Origin: Dellaglioa kimchii
GTDB taxonomy: Bacteria; Bacillota; Bacilli; Lactobacillales; Lactobacillaceae
Assembly (NCBI RefSeq): GCF_046115505.1
Contig: NZ_CP170736.1
Location: forward strand, 992,001 to 1,056,000
Direction: 5' to 3'
DNA length: 64,000 bases
In this document: positions 1-8,800 of the stretch, piece by piece
Layout of the letters: each line of letters begins with the position of its first letter
How positions within the stretch are numbered: position 1 is the first letter of the stretch
The notes under the pieces: generated by a model
What the model was told of the DNA's origin: nothing
Seen by the model: only the letters and a program-made list of their open reading frames with translations
Databases searched by the model: none
Made by a program: the position numbers and the translations under genes

Positions 1-1075
1 TAACATCCTTAGCTGCAGCTAATCTAGCCTTATAAACGGCATTTGATTTAGGTGCCAGAGACAAGTAGGTTACTGCTTCCACTAAGTGAACATCACATTC
101 AGGCATACCAATGAATTGGCATGCCTGAAAAACATTAATTGTCACATTGAGCGCATTCGTATCTGCTAACCCTATATCTTCACTTGCAAATCGAACAAGT
201 CGCCGTGCTATATATATCGGGTCTTCGCCGCCTTCTAGCATTCGGGACAGCCAATAAATGGCAGCATCGACATCACTATTACGCATCGATTTGTGCAAAG
301 CTGAAATTATATTATAGTGTTCTTCCCCATTTTTATCATAACGGACAAATCTTTTATTAATTAATTGGCTTAAATTATCCATCGTCACCGTAACGATATT
401 ATCAGCTTTTTCACCGTTCAGAACTGCCATTTCCAAAGTATTTAATGCCATTCTGGCATCACCATCTGCAAAATTAGCAATTGCTTGAATTTCATCAGGA
501 CTAATGTGGATTGTTTGTTCTTCAAATCCGTCCGGGTTGCTGAGCGCGTTTTCGATTAATATAACAATATCTGCCTGTTTAAGCGCATGCAGTACAAATA
601 CTTTACACCGGGATAATAACGCTGAATTCACTTCAAAAGACGGATTTTCAGTTGTAGCACCGATTAAAGTAATACTACCTCTTTCAACATAAGGCAAAAA
701 TGCATCTTGTTGCGCTTTATTAAAGCGATGTATTTCATCGACGAAAACAATGGTTTTTTGACCAATTTCACAATCTAACTCCGCTTGTTTCATAATTTTT
801 TTTATCTTACTAATACTACTATCAACTGCACTAAAGCTTAAAAAATTAGATTCAGTTTTACTTGCTATAATTTCGGCTAAAGTTGTTTTACCAACACCAG
901 GTGGACCCCAAAAAATCATTGAAGGAACTTGATCACTTTCAATAATTTCTCGTAATATTTTGTTAGGGCCAAGTAGATTCTGTTGACCAACAAATTCTTC
1001 CAATTTTCGTGGCCGAACTCTACTGGCTAATGGTGAGTTTTGAGGTTGATTAGAGAAAAGAGATTCCTGTTTCAT
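1..1075 (-). CDS. rarA: Replication-associated recombination protein A (AAA+ ATPase), C-terminus beyond window
   Basis: Cytoplasmic AAA+ ATPase of the RarA/MgsA/WRNIP1 family, related to clamp-loader subunits and acting at stalled replication forks. The frame is open from the ATG at 1075 to the window edge, giving 358 residues of a family usually a little over 400. Visible motifs are Walker A (GPPGVGKTT, about residue 52), Walker B (FVDEIHR, about residue 90) and the sensor-1 stretch GATTENPSF. The later part keeps the RarA features HKSMRNSDVDAAIYWL and the RLVRFASEDIG segment. The RBS GAAAGGTGG lies about 9 nt upstream. The gene is divergent from a MerR regulator, and its best promoter is a MerR-type one with a 19-bp spacer (1125-1155), which is unusual for this gene. 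Family assignment is secure; regulation is inferred. Confidence 0.95.
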   Translation of the reverse strand, partial: MKQESLFSNQPQNSPLASRVRPRKLEEFVGQQNLLGPNKILREIIESDQVPSMIFWGPPGVGKTTLAEIIASKTESNFLSFSAVDSSISKIKKIMKQAELDCEIGQKTIVFVDEIHRFNKAQQDAFLPYVERGSITLIGATTENPSFEVNSALLSRCKVFVLHALKQADIVILIENALSNPDGFEEQTIHISPDEIQAIANFADGDARMALNTLEMAVLNGEKADNIVTVTMDNLSQLINKRFVRYDKNGEEHYNIISALHKSMRNSDVDAAIYWLSRMLEGGEDPIYIARRLVRFASEDIGLADTNALNVTINVFQACQFIGMPECDVHLVEAVTYLSLAPKSNAVYKARLAAAKDV

Positions 1076-1124
1076 TGATCAAACCACCTTTCTTTTAAGT
1101 CTGAATTTTTTCATGTTATACTTA

Positions 1125-1155
1125 ATCATACACTGTACCGTTACGTTACAGACAA
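1125..1155 (-). promoter_or_regulatory. MerR-type promoter and operator between rarA and merR
   Basis: On the minus strand a -35 TTGTCT (1150-1155) and a -10 TATGAT (1125-1130) are separated by exactly 19 bp. The spacer contains CTGTAACGTAACGGTACAG, whose outer arms CTGTA/TACAG are perfectly inverted. This is the geometry of MerR-activated promoters. On the plus strand an extended -10 (TGTTATACT, 1114-1122) would start the merR transcript just before the dyad, so bound MerR could repress its own gene while remodelling the rarA promoter. The core CTGTRACGTAAC recurs at 3121-3151. The sequence shows geometry and symmetry; binding is inferred. Confidence 0.6.
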
Positions 1156-1169
1156 TAAAGGAGCCTTAT

Positions 1170-1988
1170 ATGTTAAAAATAAGTGAGATGGCCAAATTAG
1201 CTAACACAACTCGCCGTACATTAATCTTTTATGACCAAGAAAATATTTTTAAACCAGCTCAAAAAAATGAATCTGGCTATCGTTATTATGATTATAACCA
1301 ATTATACGATTTATTATTTATACTTGGTTTACGTAGCTTAGATATTTCAGTCGCTGAGATTAAAGAAATTAAAATCCATTCAAAAGGCGTACCAACACCT
1401 CAATTACTGAGTGCTCAAAGTAAAATTGATAATAAGATTGACGAATTAGTTAAAATTAAAAATGTTATCAACAAAAAAATTAAAGAACAATCTGTTACTA
1501 AGGACACTACCCTATATCAGCCCAAGATAGAAAACCGAATGAAAACAATTTTTTGGTGTTCTCGTCAATCCGTAGGTTGTACTGAGGAAGAAGTCGCTCA
1601 ATTATTTTCAGAATTCTATAAACAATTAGACGCATTAGCTGTTATGGATACAACACAATCTGGATTTTTTACACCATTGGCTGTTGATAATCCAATCGGT
1701 TACGCTGAAGCGTCTTTTAGAATTATCAAAGAAAAAATTGCAGATGATTATGACGTTTTTATCCCAATCATGGAAAAACATGCAGGTAATTACGCTTGTA
1801 TTTTAGTAGAAAACAATGAAGCTGGTATCCATCAAGGATTAACTAAACTAAAATCATTCTGTCAAAAAAACAAGTTAAAAACAGCAGACTATCTATGGCA
1901 GCTTAATTCTGGCGACACTCTTATTGAAACTGGATCTTCTAAATACGGCTGGCTTGAGTTTGCCATTTTGAATGAAAAGATTGAATAG
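1170..1988 (+). CDS. MerR family transcriptional regulator with GyrI-like effector domain
   Basis: A 272-residue DNA-binding regulator. Residues 1-70 are a MerR winged helix-turn-helix (ISEMAKLANTTRRTLIFYD, then GYRYYDYNQL), followed by a helical linker to about residue 120. The C-terminal half of about 150 residues looks like the GyrI/BmrR effector-binding fold that senses bulky or cationic molecules. The ATG at 1170 is preferred because AAAGGAG sits 7 nt upstream; the longer frame from 1113 would run through the operator dyad. The gene is divergent from rarA. The same operator core lies upstream of the oxidoreductase at 2122-3072, which makes that gene a likely target. The ligand is unknown. 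Confidence 0.85.
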   Translation: MLKISEMAKLANTTRRTLIFYDQENIFKPAQKNESGYRYYDYNQLYDLLFILGLRSLDISVAEIKEIKIHSKGVPTPQLLSAQSKIDNKIDELVKIKNVINKKIKEQSVTKDTTLYQPKIENRMKTIFWCSRQSVGCTEEEVAQLFSEFYKQLDALAVMDTTQSGFFTPLAVDNPIGYAEASFRIIKEKIADDYDVFIPIMEKHAGNYACILVENNEAGIHQGLTKLKSFCQKNKLKTADYLWQLNSGDTLIETGSSKYGWLEFAILNEKIE

Positions 1989-1992
1989 ACAA

Positions 1993-2045
1993 GAAAAAAA
2001 TTAGGCAACCTTCCTCCGGTTTAATACCGAAGACAAGTTACCTAA
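1993..2045 (-). terminator. Rho-independent terminator of the oxidoreductase gene
   Basis: Long hairpin with outer arms TTAGGTAAC/GTTGCCTAA (one mismatch) and an inner CGGTATTAAACCG stem. On the minus strand it is followed by a run of T (plus-strand A run 1993-2000). It lies about 75 nt after the stop of the gene ending at 2122. Confidence 0.8.
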
Positions 2046-2121
2046 AGATGTGAAGTGAACCCAAATATTGGAAACTTAGAAACTACTTTTTAAGATTAGT
2101 TAAATAATTTAATCTGAGACA

Positions 2122-3072
2122 CTAGTCGTTAGTAACAATAACCTGACCGATCGGACGGTCTTTTTCCATCAAATAGCGATGAGCGTCTTGAATATCATCT
2201 AGTTTAAAAACTTTAGAAATCGGAAAGTGAAACTGTTTTTCATTAATAATATTAAATAACTCGTTAACCATAGAACTATCAACATTAGATGAATCAAAAA
2301 CTGTCGCGTACTTATTCGCCAAGTTGATGAACGGGTCAAAGTCTTTCCATAACCATTCCCCACTCAATTGACCAACTAACGTGTAAAATCCTCCTGTTTT
2401 AAGATGTGCTAAGGAGTCATCTACAGTTGTAGTACCTACCACGTCAATTATCGCATCAAATTTGTTACTTGTTTCAATATGGTTATCTTGATCTAATATG
2501 ACTTCATTAGCTCCTAAAGTATATAGCAACTCTTTACGATTGTTTTGCCTTGTTGTAGTAGATATAGAAAGTCCAAATTCCTTTCCTAACAGTAACGCAG
2601 CCATTCCAACTCCAGTAGTTCCACCACGAATTAATAAAGATTGACCTTCCTTAAATCGTGTTGCTTTTAAAGCCCCAAAAGCAGTATAGAAAGTTTCAGG
2701 ATAACTGGCTAACTCTATCCAAGTCCCATTGAACGTTACAGGATAAATGATATTATCAGGAACTAAAGCATATTCTTGATAACTACCATCAAATTCACGC
2801 CCAAGGCCACCCATAAAAGTTACAACCTTTTGTCCTTTTTCTAAGTTGCTTTCCTGTGAAGGTTCATAGACCTCACCAACAGCTTCAACACCTATTACTC
2901 TCGGAAATTTAACTGAAGGTGATCCACCTTCTCTAGTTAGCACCTCATAACGGTGTACTGGAAAAGCATGAATCTTTATAACTGTTTTATTTTGAGTTGG
3001 ATTTGGAATTGAGCGTTCGACAATTTCCAGTACTTCTGGGCCACCTGATTTTTTTACAACAACTGATTTCAT
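2122..3072 (-). CDS. Zinc-independent MDR family NAD(P)H:quinone oxidoreductase-like protein
   Basis: A 316-residue cytoplasmic reductase of the medium-chain dehydrogenase/reductase superfamily, quinone oxidoreductase branch. The N-terminal GroES-like domain carries HRYEVLTREGGSP and GVEAVGEV. The Rossmann domain has the nucleotide-binding stretch LIRGGTTGVGMAALLLGK at about residues 147-165. The catalytic zinc cysteine/histidine set of true alcohol dehydrogenases is not evident, so quinone or enal reduction with NADPH is likelier; the substrate is unknown. The gene is monocistronic and closed by the terminator at 1993-2045. Its promoter has a 19-bp spacer and shares a 10-base block with the merR/rarA operator, so control by the neighbouring MerR protein is likely. 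Confidence 0.85.
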   Translation of the reverse strand: MKSVVVKKSGGPEVLEIVERSIPNPTQNKTVIKIHAFPVHRYEVLTREGGSPSVKFPRVIGVEAVGEVYEPSQESNLEKGQKVVTFMGGLGREFDGSYQEYALVPDNIIYPVTFNGTWIELASYPETFYTAFGALKATRFKEGQSLLIRGGTTGVGMAALLLGKEFGLSISTTTRQNNRKELLYTLGANEVILDQDNHIETSNKFDAIIDVVGTTTVDDSLAHLKTGGFYTLVGQLSGEWLWKDFDPFINLANKYATVFDSSNVDSSMVNELFNIINEKQFHFPISKVFKLDDIQDAHRYLMEKDRPIGQVIVTND

Positions 3073-3120
3073 AATAATTAACCCCCATTAAGTATTTTTT
3101 ATACATTTACAATATACATA

Positions 3121-3151
3121 AATATATACTATCTTGTTACGTCACAGTCAA
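3121..3151 (-). promoter_or_regulatory. MerR-type promoter of the quinone oxidoreductase gene
   Basis: Minus strand -35 TTGACT (3146-3151), 19-bp spacer beginning GTGACGTAAC, and -10 TATATT (3121-3126). Thirteen of 19 spacer bases match the rarA/merR operator at 1131-1149, including GTRACGTAAC next to the -35. Inverted symmetry is weaker here than at the first site. I infer that the same MerR protein uses both. Confidence 0.6.
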
Positions 3152-3211
3152 GTTAAAGTGCTCAGCAAAGAGAATTATATCGATTAAATGTATTTTGTTT
3201 AAATTGTTTAA

Positions 3212-3268
3212 AATAAAAATACCGCATAATACTTAGATTTTCGTCTAAATATTATGTGGTATTTTATT
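3212..3268 (-). terminator. Terminator downstream of the YisL-like gene
   Basis: About 20-bp stem with few mismatches (AATACCACATAATATTTAGA on the minus strand against TCTAAGTATTATGCGGTATT), with AT-rich tails and T runs on both sides. It closes the gene ending at 3271. Confidence 0.75.
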
Positions 3269-3270
3269 GT

Positions 3271-3621
3271 CTAAATAAAAGGTCTTCCACCTGCGAGCAT
3301 TAATCCTAAAACGCCCACACATAGGCAACAGATGCCTACCGCGTAGATAATACTTTTATTTAATTGCTTTTTATTTTTTCGTGCAAAAGTCATTTCAGTT
3401 AATCCAATAAATATTAAGGCAACAACTAATTTAATGGCCGTTAAAATTGGATTCCCTTGCCATGCGTACCCTAGCAACATAATACCACTAGCGATTGAAA
3501 TCAAATATCCCAGTCTCGTAATCATTTGATAAATTTTTGTATTAGTATTTGTAAAAATTGTGAGCGCCACTAGAACCGCTATCACAACCCAAGTAATCAG
3601 ATGTATCCATAACCAAATCAT
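3271..3621 (-). CDS. YisL/DUF1516 family membrane protein
   Basis: A 116-residue protein almost entirely membrane-embedded, with four predicted hydrophobic helices (about residues 3-22, 34-52, 60-76 and 90-110). Length, topology and the segment IHLITWVVIAVLV followed by KIYQMITRLGYL fit the YisL (DUF1516) family of Firmicutes, which has no established function. The gene is monocistronic between the oxidoreductase and guaA and has its own terminator. Family assignment is from recall of the pattern; no role can be given. Confidence 0.7.
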   Translation of the reverse strand: MIWLWIHLITWVVIAVLVALTIFTNTNTKIYQMITRLGYLISIASGIMLLGYAWQGNPILTAIKLVVALIFIGLTEMTFARKNKKQLNKSIIYAVGICCLCVGVLGLMLAGGRPFI

Positions 3622-3721
3622 AATTAATCTCCTTTTATATCAATCTTACTGTTAGCTTATCATTATTCATCACTAAATCAAGAATTCAAAATCATTTAAG
3701 TGATTGTGATTCCTTTCATGC

Positions 3722-3752
3722 AAAAAAAATAATCCTTATACTAAAGGATTAT
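3722..3752 (-). terminator. guaA terminator
   Basis: Minus-strand hairpin ATAATCCTTT-agtat-AAGGATTAT followed by eight T, shortly after the guaA stop. Confidence 0.85.
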
Positions 3753-3763
3753 CATTTTTAAGC

Positions 3764-5320
3764 TTATTCCCATTCGATTGTTGAAGGCGGCTTGCTCGTA
3801 ATATCATACACGATACGGTTAACATGTGCGACTTCATTTACAATACGTACTGATATTTTTTGTAAGACATCCCAAGGGATTCTAGCAAAATCAGCAGTCA
3901 TACCATCAATTGAAGTAACACCACGGATACCAACTGTGTAGTCATAAGTACGTCCATCACCCATCACACCAACACTTCTAATGCCCGGTAAGACAGTAAA
4001 GTATTGCCAGATTTCACGATCAAGTCCGGCATTTTTAATTTCTTCACGTAAAATTAAATCGCTATCTCTAACAATTGTTAATTTTTCTTCAGTAATTTCG
4101 CCAAGAACACGAATTCCAAGACCAGGACCAGGGAATGGTTGACGCCATACTAATTCTTCGCTCATACCCATTTTTTCGCCAAGTTCACGAACTTCATCTT
4201 TAAATAATGTTCGTAATGGTTCGATTAAACTAAATTGCATATCATCAGGAAGGCCACCAACATTATGATGAGATTTAATTGTTTGGGCAGTATCTGTCCC
4301 AGATTCAATCACATCAGTGTAAAGTGTTCCTTGAGCCAAGAAGTCAATTCCTTTTAACTTAGTAGCTTCATCATCAAAGACACGGATGAATTCATTACCA
4401 ATTGTTTTACGTTTCGTTTCAGGATCAGAAATTCCTTCTAATTTACCTAAGAAACGTTCTTGAGCATCAACTTTAATGATATTCAAGCCAAATTTACCGC
4501 CAAGCATGTCCATAACTTGATCAGCTTCATTTTTGCGAAGCAAACCATGATCAACAAAAATACTTGTTAGTTGATTACCAATTGCTTTGTGTAATAAAAC
4601 ACCAACAACTGAAGAATCAACCCCACCTGATAAACCAAGAAGGACTTTTTTATCACCAACAGTTTCGCGGATTTTAGCAATTTGTAAATCAATAAAATCT
4701 TCCATTGACCAGTTACTTTCAGCTTCACAAACATCAAATGCGAAACGACGTAAAATGTCATCCCCAAATTCAGTGTTGCGAACTTCAGTATGGAATTGAA
4801 GACCATAGAATTTCTTATCAAGATTTTGCATTGCAGAAATAGGACAGTTAACAGAAGTTGCAACTGATGTAAAACCATCAGGAACTTCTGTTACTAAGTC
4901 ACCATGACTCATCCAAACTGTTTGTTCAGCTGGTAATCCTTTGAATAAAGTTCCTTCTGGATTAGTAACTTCAATTTCGGCCTTACCATATTCTTTGTTA
5001 TCTGCACTTTCAACTTTACCGCCTGGCATTGTATATGCCATTAGTTGCATACCGTAACAGATACCTAAAATAGGAATACCTAATTCAAAGATTTCAGGAT
5101 CTACTCTGAGTGCATCTTCATCATAAACACTATTTGGGCCACCAGAAAAAATGATACCTTTAGGGGCAATCTCTTTTATTTCAGCCGCACTAATCTTGTG
5201 TGATAACAATTCAGAATAAATTCCGAATTCACGTACACGACGAGTAATTAATTGATTATATTGACTACCAAAATCAAGAACGATAATTTTGTCGAAATCT
5301 TGCATGCTAACGTTGGCCAA
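3764..5320 (-). CDS. guaA: GMP synthase (glutamine-hydrolysing)
   Basis: Cytoplasmic enzyme that makes GMP from XMP, ATP and glutamine, the last step of guanylate synthesis. Its 518 residues match the family length. The N-terminal class I glutaminase has its nucleophile at Cys88 (GICYGMQ) and the FHTEV histidine/glutamate pair. The ATP-pyrophosphatase has the PP-loop GLSGGVDSS at about residue 230, and the C-terminal dimerisation domain ends in TIEWE. The start is TTG at 5320, chosen because GAGGTG lies 8 nt upstream; the next ATG (codon 6) has no RBS. The promoter TTGACC-17 bp-TAGAAT is at 5363-5391. I see no purine riboswitch in the short leader. Confidence 0.98.
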   Translation of the reverse strand: MANVSMQDFDKIIVLDFGSQYNQLITRRVREFGIYSELLSHKISAAEIKEIAPKGIIFSGGPNSVYDEDALRVDPEIFELGIPILGICYGMQLMAYTMPGGKVESADNKEYGKAEIEVTNPEGTLFKGLPAEQTVWMSHGDLVTEVPDGFTSVATSVNCPISAMQNLDKKFYGLQFHTEVRNTEFGDDILRRFAFDVCEAESNWSMEDFIDLQIAKIRETVGDKKVLLGLSGGVDSSVVGVLLHKAIGNQLTSIFVDHGLLRKNEADQVMDMLGGKFGLNIIKVDAQERFLGKLEGISDPETKRKTIGNEFIRVFDDEATKLKGIDFLAQGTLYTDVIESGTDTAQTIKSHHNVGGLPDDMQFSLIEPLRTLFKDEVRELGEKMGMSEELVWRQPFPGPGLGIRVLGEITEEKLTIVRDSDLILREEIKNAGLDREIWQYFTVLPGIRSVGVMGDGRTYDYTVGIRGVTSIDGMTADFARIPWDVLQKISVRIVNEVAHVNRIVYDITSKPPSTIEWE

Positions 5321-5362
5321 AAATAGTCACCTCTTCATATTTTTTAGTTTCTTATTACGTCT

Positions 5363-5391
5363 ATTCTACTGATTGAAACCCACTTGGTCAA
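5363..5391 (-). promoter_or_regulatory. guaA: guaA promoter
   Basis: Minus strand TTGACC (5386-5391), 17-bp spacer and TAGAAT (5363-5368), about 43 nt upstream of the TTG start. Good match to a vegetative sigma-A promoter. Confidence 0.65.
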
Positions 5392-5438
5392 TCGTTTGAT
5401 TTAATTTTCATGAAAATCTGTGAAAATATCTCTATTTT

Positions 5439-6359
5439 CTAATATTTGCGTAAATAAACGGTATTAATTCGATGCTCATCTGTCTTCTCTAAAATAAGAT
5501 CAGCCCGATTTCTAGTTGGTAAAATGAACTCTTGTAAGTTCTTTAAATTCACGGTTTTCCAGACATTGCGCGCCAATTTAAATGCTTCATCGTGGTTACC
5601 AATCGCATAATCATAATAGTAATTTCCAGGTTTCTGAAAAGACGTGTTCAAAAGAACACCAAAACGTTCCAAATACCATTTTTCAATTAAATCAGCATCC
5701 GCATCAACGTAAATTGAATAATCAAAGAAATCACTAACATATAATTGTTGGTTACTTGGTAATTGTAAAACGTTAATCCCTTCAACAATTAAAATATCTG
5801 GTTGATCAATTGTTTGTACCATTCCGGGTACAATATCATAACTATCATGTGAATATACTGGTGCTTCAGTTTTCAGACCACTTTTCACGTCATTTAAAAA
5901 TAGAATTAGTTTTTTCATGTCATAACTTTCTGGAAAACCTTTACGGTCCAAGATATTCTGGTGAATTAGTGTTTCATTAGGATATAAAAAGCCATCCGTT
6001 GTAATTGATTGAACTTTTTTAGTTGGATATAACGCTGTGAGTAATAATTGCAGTAAGCGTGCCGTTGTACTTTTACCCACTGCAACACTACCCGTAATTC
6101 CAATCACAAAAGGCCATTTTTGATCTTTAATTCCTAGAAAATCAGCTTTTTTCGATTGTAAATCTTGCTTACCCAACAATGTCATATTTAATAAATGAAC
6201 CAATGGCATGTAAATTTCCTGCACATCTTGAACTGATATCTTATCATTAACAGATTGAATTTCATTCAATTTTTGTTGTGACAAATCAATCTGTTTCGTT
6301 TTATAAAAGCCACGCCATTCATCCCTTGGAATTTTATAATAATTCATTTGTTTATCCAT
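5439..6359 (-). CDS. coaA: Pantothenate kinase, type I
   Basis: Phosphorylates pantothenate, the first and regulated step of coenzyme A synthesis. Its 306 residues match the type I family. The P-loop GITGSVAVGKST is at residues 87-98. The family segments DGFLYPN, KGFPESYD and IVEGINVLQ follow, and the C-terminal region has the aromatic DYFDYSIYVDAD block and ILPTRNRADLIL. Transcribed on the minus strand, downstream of helD but separated from it by a terminator, so probably independent. AGAGGA precedes the ATG by about 8 nt. Confidence 0.97.
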   Translation of the reverse strand: MDKQMNYYKIPRDEWRGFYKTKQIDLSQQKLNEIQSVNDKISVQDVQEIYMPLVHLLNMTLLGKQDLQSKKADFLGIKDQKWPFVIGITGSVAVGKSTTARLLQLLLTALYPTKKVQSITTDGFLYPNETLIHQNILDRKGFPESYDMKKLILFLNDVKSGLKTEAPVYSHDSYDIVPGMVQTIDQPDILIVEGINVLQLPSNQQLYVSDFFDYSIYVDADADLIEKWYLERFGVLLNTSFQKPGNYYYDYAIGNHDEAFKLARNVWKTVNLKNLQEFILPTRNRADLILEKTDEHRINTVYLRKY

Positions 6360-6373
6360 TTTAACAATCCTCT

Positions 6374-6408
6374 AATAAAAACGACCTATCAGTTTCCGTA
6401 ATAGGTCA
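6374..6408 (-). terminator. helD terminator
   Basis: Minus-strand stem GACCTAT (6401-6407) with ATAGGTC (6383-6389), followed by GTTTTTATT, 15 nt after the helD stop and ahead of coaA. Confidence 0.7.
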
Positions 6409-6421
6409 TTTCTTCCATAGC

Positions 6422-8713
6422 TTATTTTAAACTATATAAACTTTTTGAAACATGGTCAAACAATGGTGACAATTCTTTTTCAGCATAAACGGTTAGTCGA
6501 TGCATTGCTCTTGAACAAATCGTGTAAACTAATTGACGCTCATCTTCTTCATGATAGTTAATCTTTGAAGCGCCCCACATAACAACCGCATCAAATTCCA
6601 AACCTTTAGCTAAGAAAGCTGGCACAATAATCGTGCCATCGGCCAAACGTTGATTTTCCGTTTTAATCAATGTCACTGGTACGCCATCGGCTTGTAATTG
6701 TTCATACAATTCTGTACATTCAGCTAATGATTTGGCAATAATGGCCGTTGTTAGATGATCATCCACATTTTGTTGTACTTGTTTTTCTAAATCGTGTACT
6801 AATTTATCAGAATTATTATCCACAGTCATTGTGGGTAAGTCACCTTGTCGATTAAATGACGTCACTGATTCACCATTTATCAACACTTCTTTTGTGAAAT
6901 CTGTGATTTGTTGTGTTGAACGATATGATTTTGTCAATTGTACGACTTTAGTTTTATCAGCTGGGAATAAATGTCCCAATTCTGATAATAAACTTTTACT
7001 ATTTTCTTTTGTGAAAATAGCCTGGTTCAAATCACCAAGTAGTGTAAACTTAGCTCTCGGGAAACCTTCCTTCAAGAAAGCTAGTTGGAATGCCGTGTAA
7101 TCCTGAATTTCATCAATAAAGACGTAACGGACATCTGTTTCACCATGTTTACCCGTCATACGATCAAATAAGTATAAGTAAGGCGTAACATCATGCATCG
7201 ATATTTGACGATTTTTCAAACGTGACACAACTTCAGCTACATCTGCTTGCCATTCTTCTACAGTAACATTATAGTCACTCAAATTAAGATACTTAGGCAC
7301 ATTGTGTAAAAAGTTCACATATTGTGAACTGATATTCAAGAATCGATTACGCACAATTGCTCTGTGCACACTTGTGAATTGGCGCATAACTAAAGTACGC
7401 GTTAAGAAACGCATTTCTTTGTCGCCACTTGCAAATTCGCGGTCTTGGTCTCCATACAAATCATTCAATTGTTCTTTAGACATATCTTGAATTGCTTTTT
7501 CGACCCATTCTAACTTAGCCTCAGCTTCAATTCGACGATTCAATAATTTAACTAATGATTCGCGTGTTGCTTCTAATCTTGTTCGTAAATGATAATTTTC
7601 ATTATATTTATAGTAGCTAGCTTTTATTTTATCTTTTGAAATAAAAACTTCATTATTGAATTTGATATCTCTGAACTTCATGTCTGCTTGTTCCAAATGT
7701 TCTGAATAAGCAGTTGAGGCATTAAAGAATGCCAAACTATTTTTCAAAACTTGAATACGTTTTTTAGCAGGCGCATTATCTTCTTCAAAGCGTTCTTGTA
7801 GCGTTTCAACTTGCATATTTGGTAAACGTCTTGATGCATATTGGAAATAAGTCATTTGAACCATATTTTGTTCACCAAGTTCTGGTAACACTTGATCAAT
7901 ATAATCATTAAATAATTGATTAGGTGAGAACAAAACAACTTGACTAGCTGTTAAATTACCGCGGTAACGGTACAGCAAGTAAGCCACACGTTGTAATACA
8001 GCTGAGGTTTTACCTGAACCAGCTGCACCTTGGACAAATAATAATTCAGCTTTTACATCACGAATAATTTGATTTTGTTCCTTCTGAATTGTCGTTACGA
8101 TACTCTTCATCTTTGTATCAGCAGAATCATTCAAGACGTCTAATAACATCTGATCACCAACAGCTTCATCAGTATCAAATATCGTTTCAATTCGGCCATC
8201 TTCAATTACGAATTGACGTTTCAATGAAACATCTACTGTTTGATCACCATCAGGCGTTTGGTAAGTGACATCACCTAGTCCGCCATCGTAGTAAACACTC
8301 GATATGGGTGCACGCCAATCATAAACCATAAAGTGTTCAGGTCGATCAGCAAAAGAGCCCAAGCCAATATAGATTGTTTCTTTTTTATTAGTTCCTTCTT
8401 GAATATTTAAACGTGCAAAATAAGGTTTCTTTTCTAATTTCTTTAAAATATCTAAACGAGAAGTTGCGTTCTTCCAACTCGTTTCACGTTCAGCTAACAA
8501 TTGCTGTTGCTGACGAACAGACATTGCTGTATCAATCATTCCAGTGTATGTTGTCGTATTGATATGAACATCACTTGTAAACTCGCCGTTAATCGATCGT
8601 GCTTCACTTTCAGCGTACTTTATTTCATTTTGACGTTTAACTTCAGCATCTTTTATTTTAACAATGACATCATCAAGATGTGCTTGTTCTTCAATTTTAA
8701 TTTTATCAGCCAT
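6422..8713 (-). CDS. helD: HelD-type RNA polymerase-associated ATPase (UvrD/Rep superfamily)
   Basis: A 763-residue superfamily 1 helicase-like ATPase of the HelD family, which binds RNA polymerase and recycles stalled complexes. The N-terminal coiled-coil arm (about residues 1-90, rich in Lys, Glu and Gln) is a HelD hallmark. Walker A is VQGAAGSGKTS at about residue 228, Walker B is VFIDEIQDYT, and later motifs include LLGDLNQAIF, LTKSYRST and AKGLEFDAVVMWG. The length fits Gram-positive HelD. A candidate promoter TTGAGT-17 bp-TACACT is at 8754-8782. HelD versus generic UvrD is decided by the N-terminal arm and the QGAAGSGKT loop. Confidence 0.9.
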   Translation of the reverse strand: MADKIKIEEQAHLDDVIVKIKDAEVKRQNEIKYAESEARSINGEFTSDVHINTTTYTGMIDTAMSVRQQQQLLAERETSWKNATSRLDILKKLEKKPYFARLNIQEGTNKKETIYIGLGSFADRPEHFMVYDWRAPISSVYYDGGLGDVTYQTPDGDQTVDVSLKRQFVIEDGRIETIFDTDEAVGDQMLLDVLNDSADTKMKSIVTTIQKEQNQIIRDVKAELLFVQGAAGSGKTSAVLQRVAYLLYRYRGNLTASQVVLFSPNQLFNDYIDQVLPELGEQNMVQMTYFQYASRRLPNMQVETLQERFEEDNAPAKKRIQVLKNSLAFFNASTAYSEHLEQADMKFRDIKFNNEVFISKDKIKASYYKYNENYHLRTRLEATRESLVKLLNRRIEAEAKLEWVEKAIQDMSKEQLNDLYGDQDREFASGDKEMRFLTRTLVMRQFTSVHRAIVRNRFLNISSQYVNFLHNVPKYLNLSDYNVTVEEWQADVAEVVSRLKNRQISMHDVTPYLYLFDRMTGKHGETDVRYVFIDEIQDYTAFQLAFLKEGFPRAKFTLLGDLNQAIFTKENSKSLLSELGHLFPADKTKVVQLTKSYRSTQQITDFTKEVLINGESVTSFNRQGDLPTMTVDNNSDKLVHDLEKQVQQNVDDHLTTAIIAKSLAECTELYEQLQADGVPVTLIKTENQRLADGTIIVPAFLAKGLEFDAVVMWGASKINYHEEDERQLVYTICSRAMHRLTVYAEKELSPLFDHVSKSLYSLK

Positions 8714-8753
8714 TTCTCAATACCCCACTTTACATGATTTTATTAGGCCTAAT

Positions 8754-8782
8754 AGTGTATCATTTTTTTATAATCAACTCAA
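8754..8782 (-). promoter_or_regulatory. Candidate helD promoter
   Basis: Minus strand TTGAGT (8777-8782), 17 bp, TACACT (8754-8759), about 40 nt upstream of the helD ATG. Moderate match to consensus. Confidence 0.4.
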
Positions 8783-8800
8783 ACAGACACCTAATTGAAC

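Noticed and set aside
1113..1169. N-terminal extension of the MerR regulator
   Set aside because: It would translate through the operator dyad and lacks an RBS; the ATG at 1170 has a good one.
2001..2045. Structured element after merR considered as a riboswitch
   Set aside because: The T tract on the minus strand makes it a terminator for the oxidoreductase gene, and no gene downstream on the plus strand could be regulated.
4567..4878. 103-codon open frame on the minus strand
   Set aside because: Lies wholly inside guaA in another frame, has no RBS and no recognisable product.
5321..5438. Possible purine riboswitch in the guaA leader
   Set aside because: The leader from the mapped promoter is too short for one, and no purine-aptamer motif is visible.
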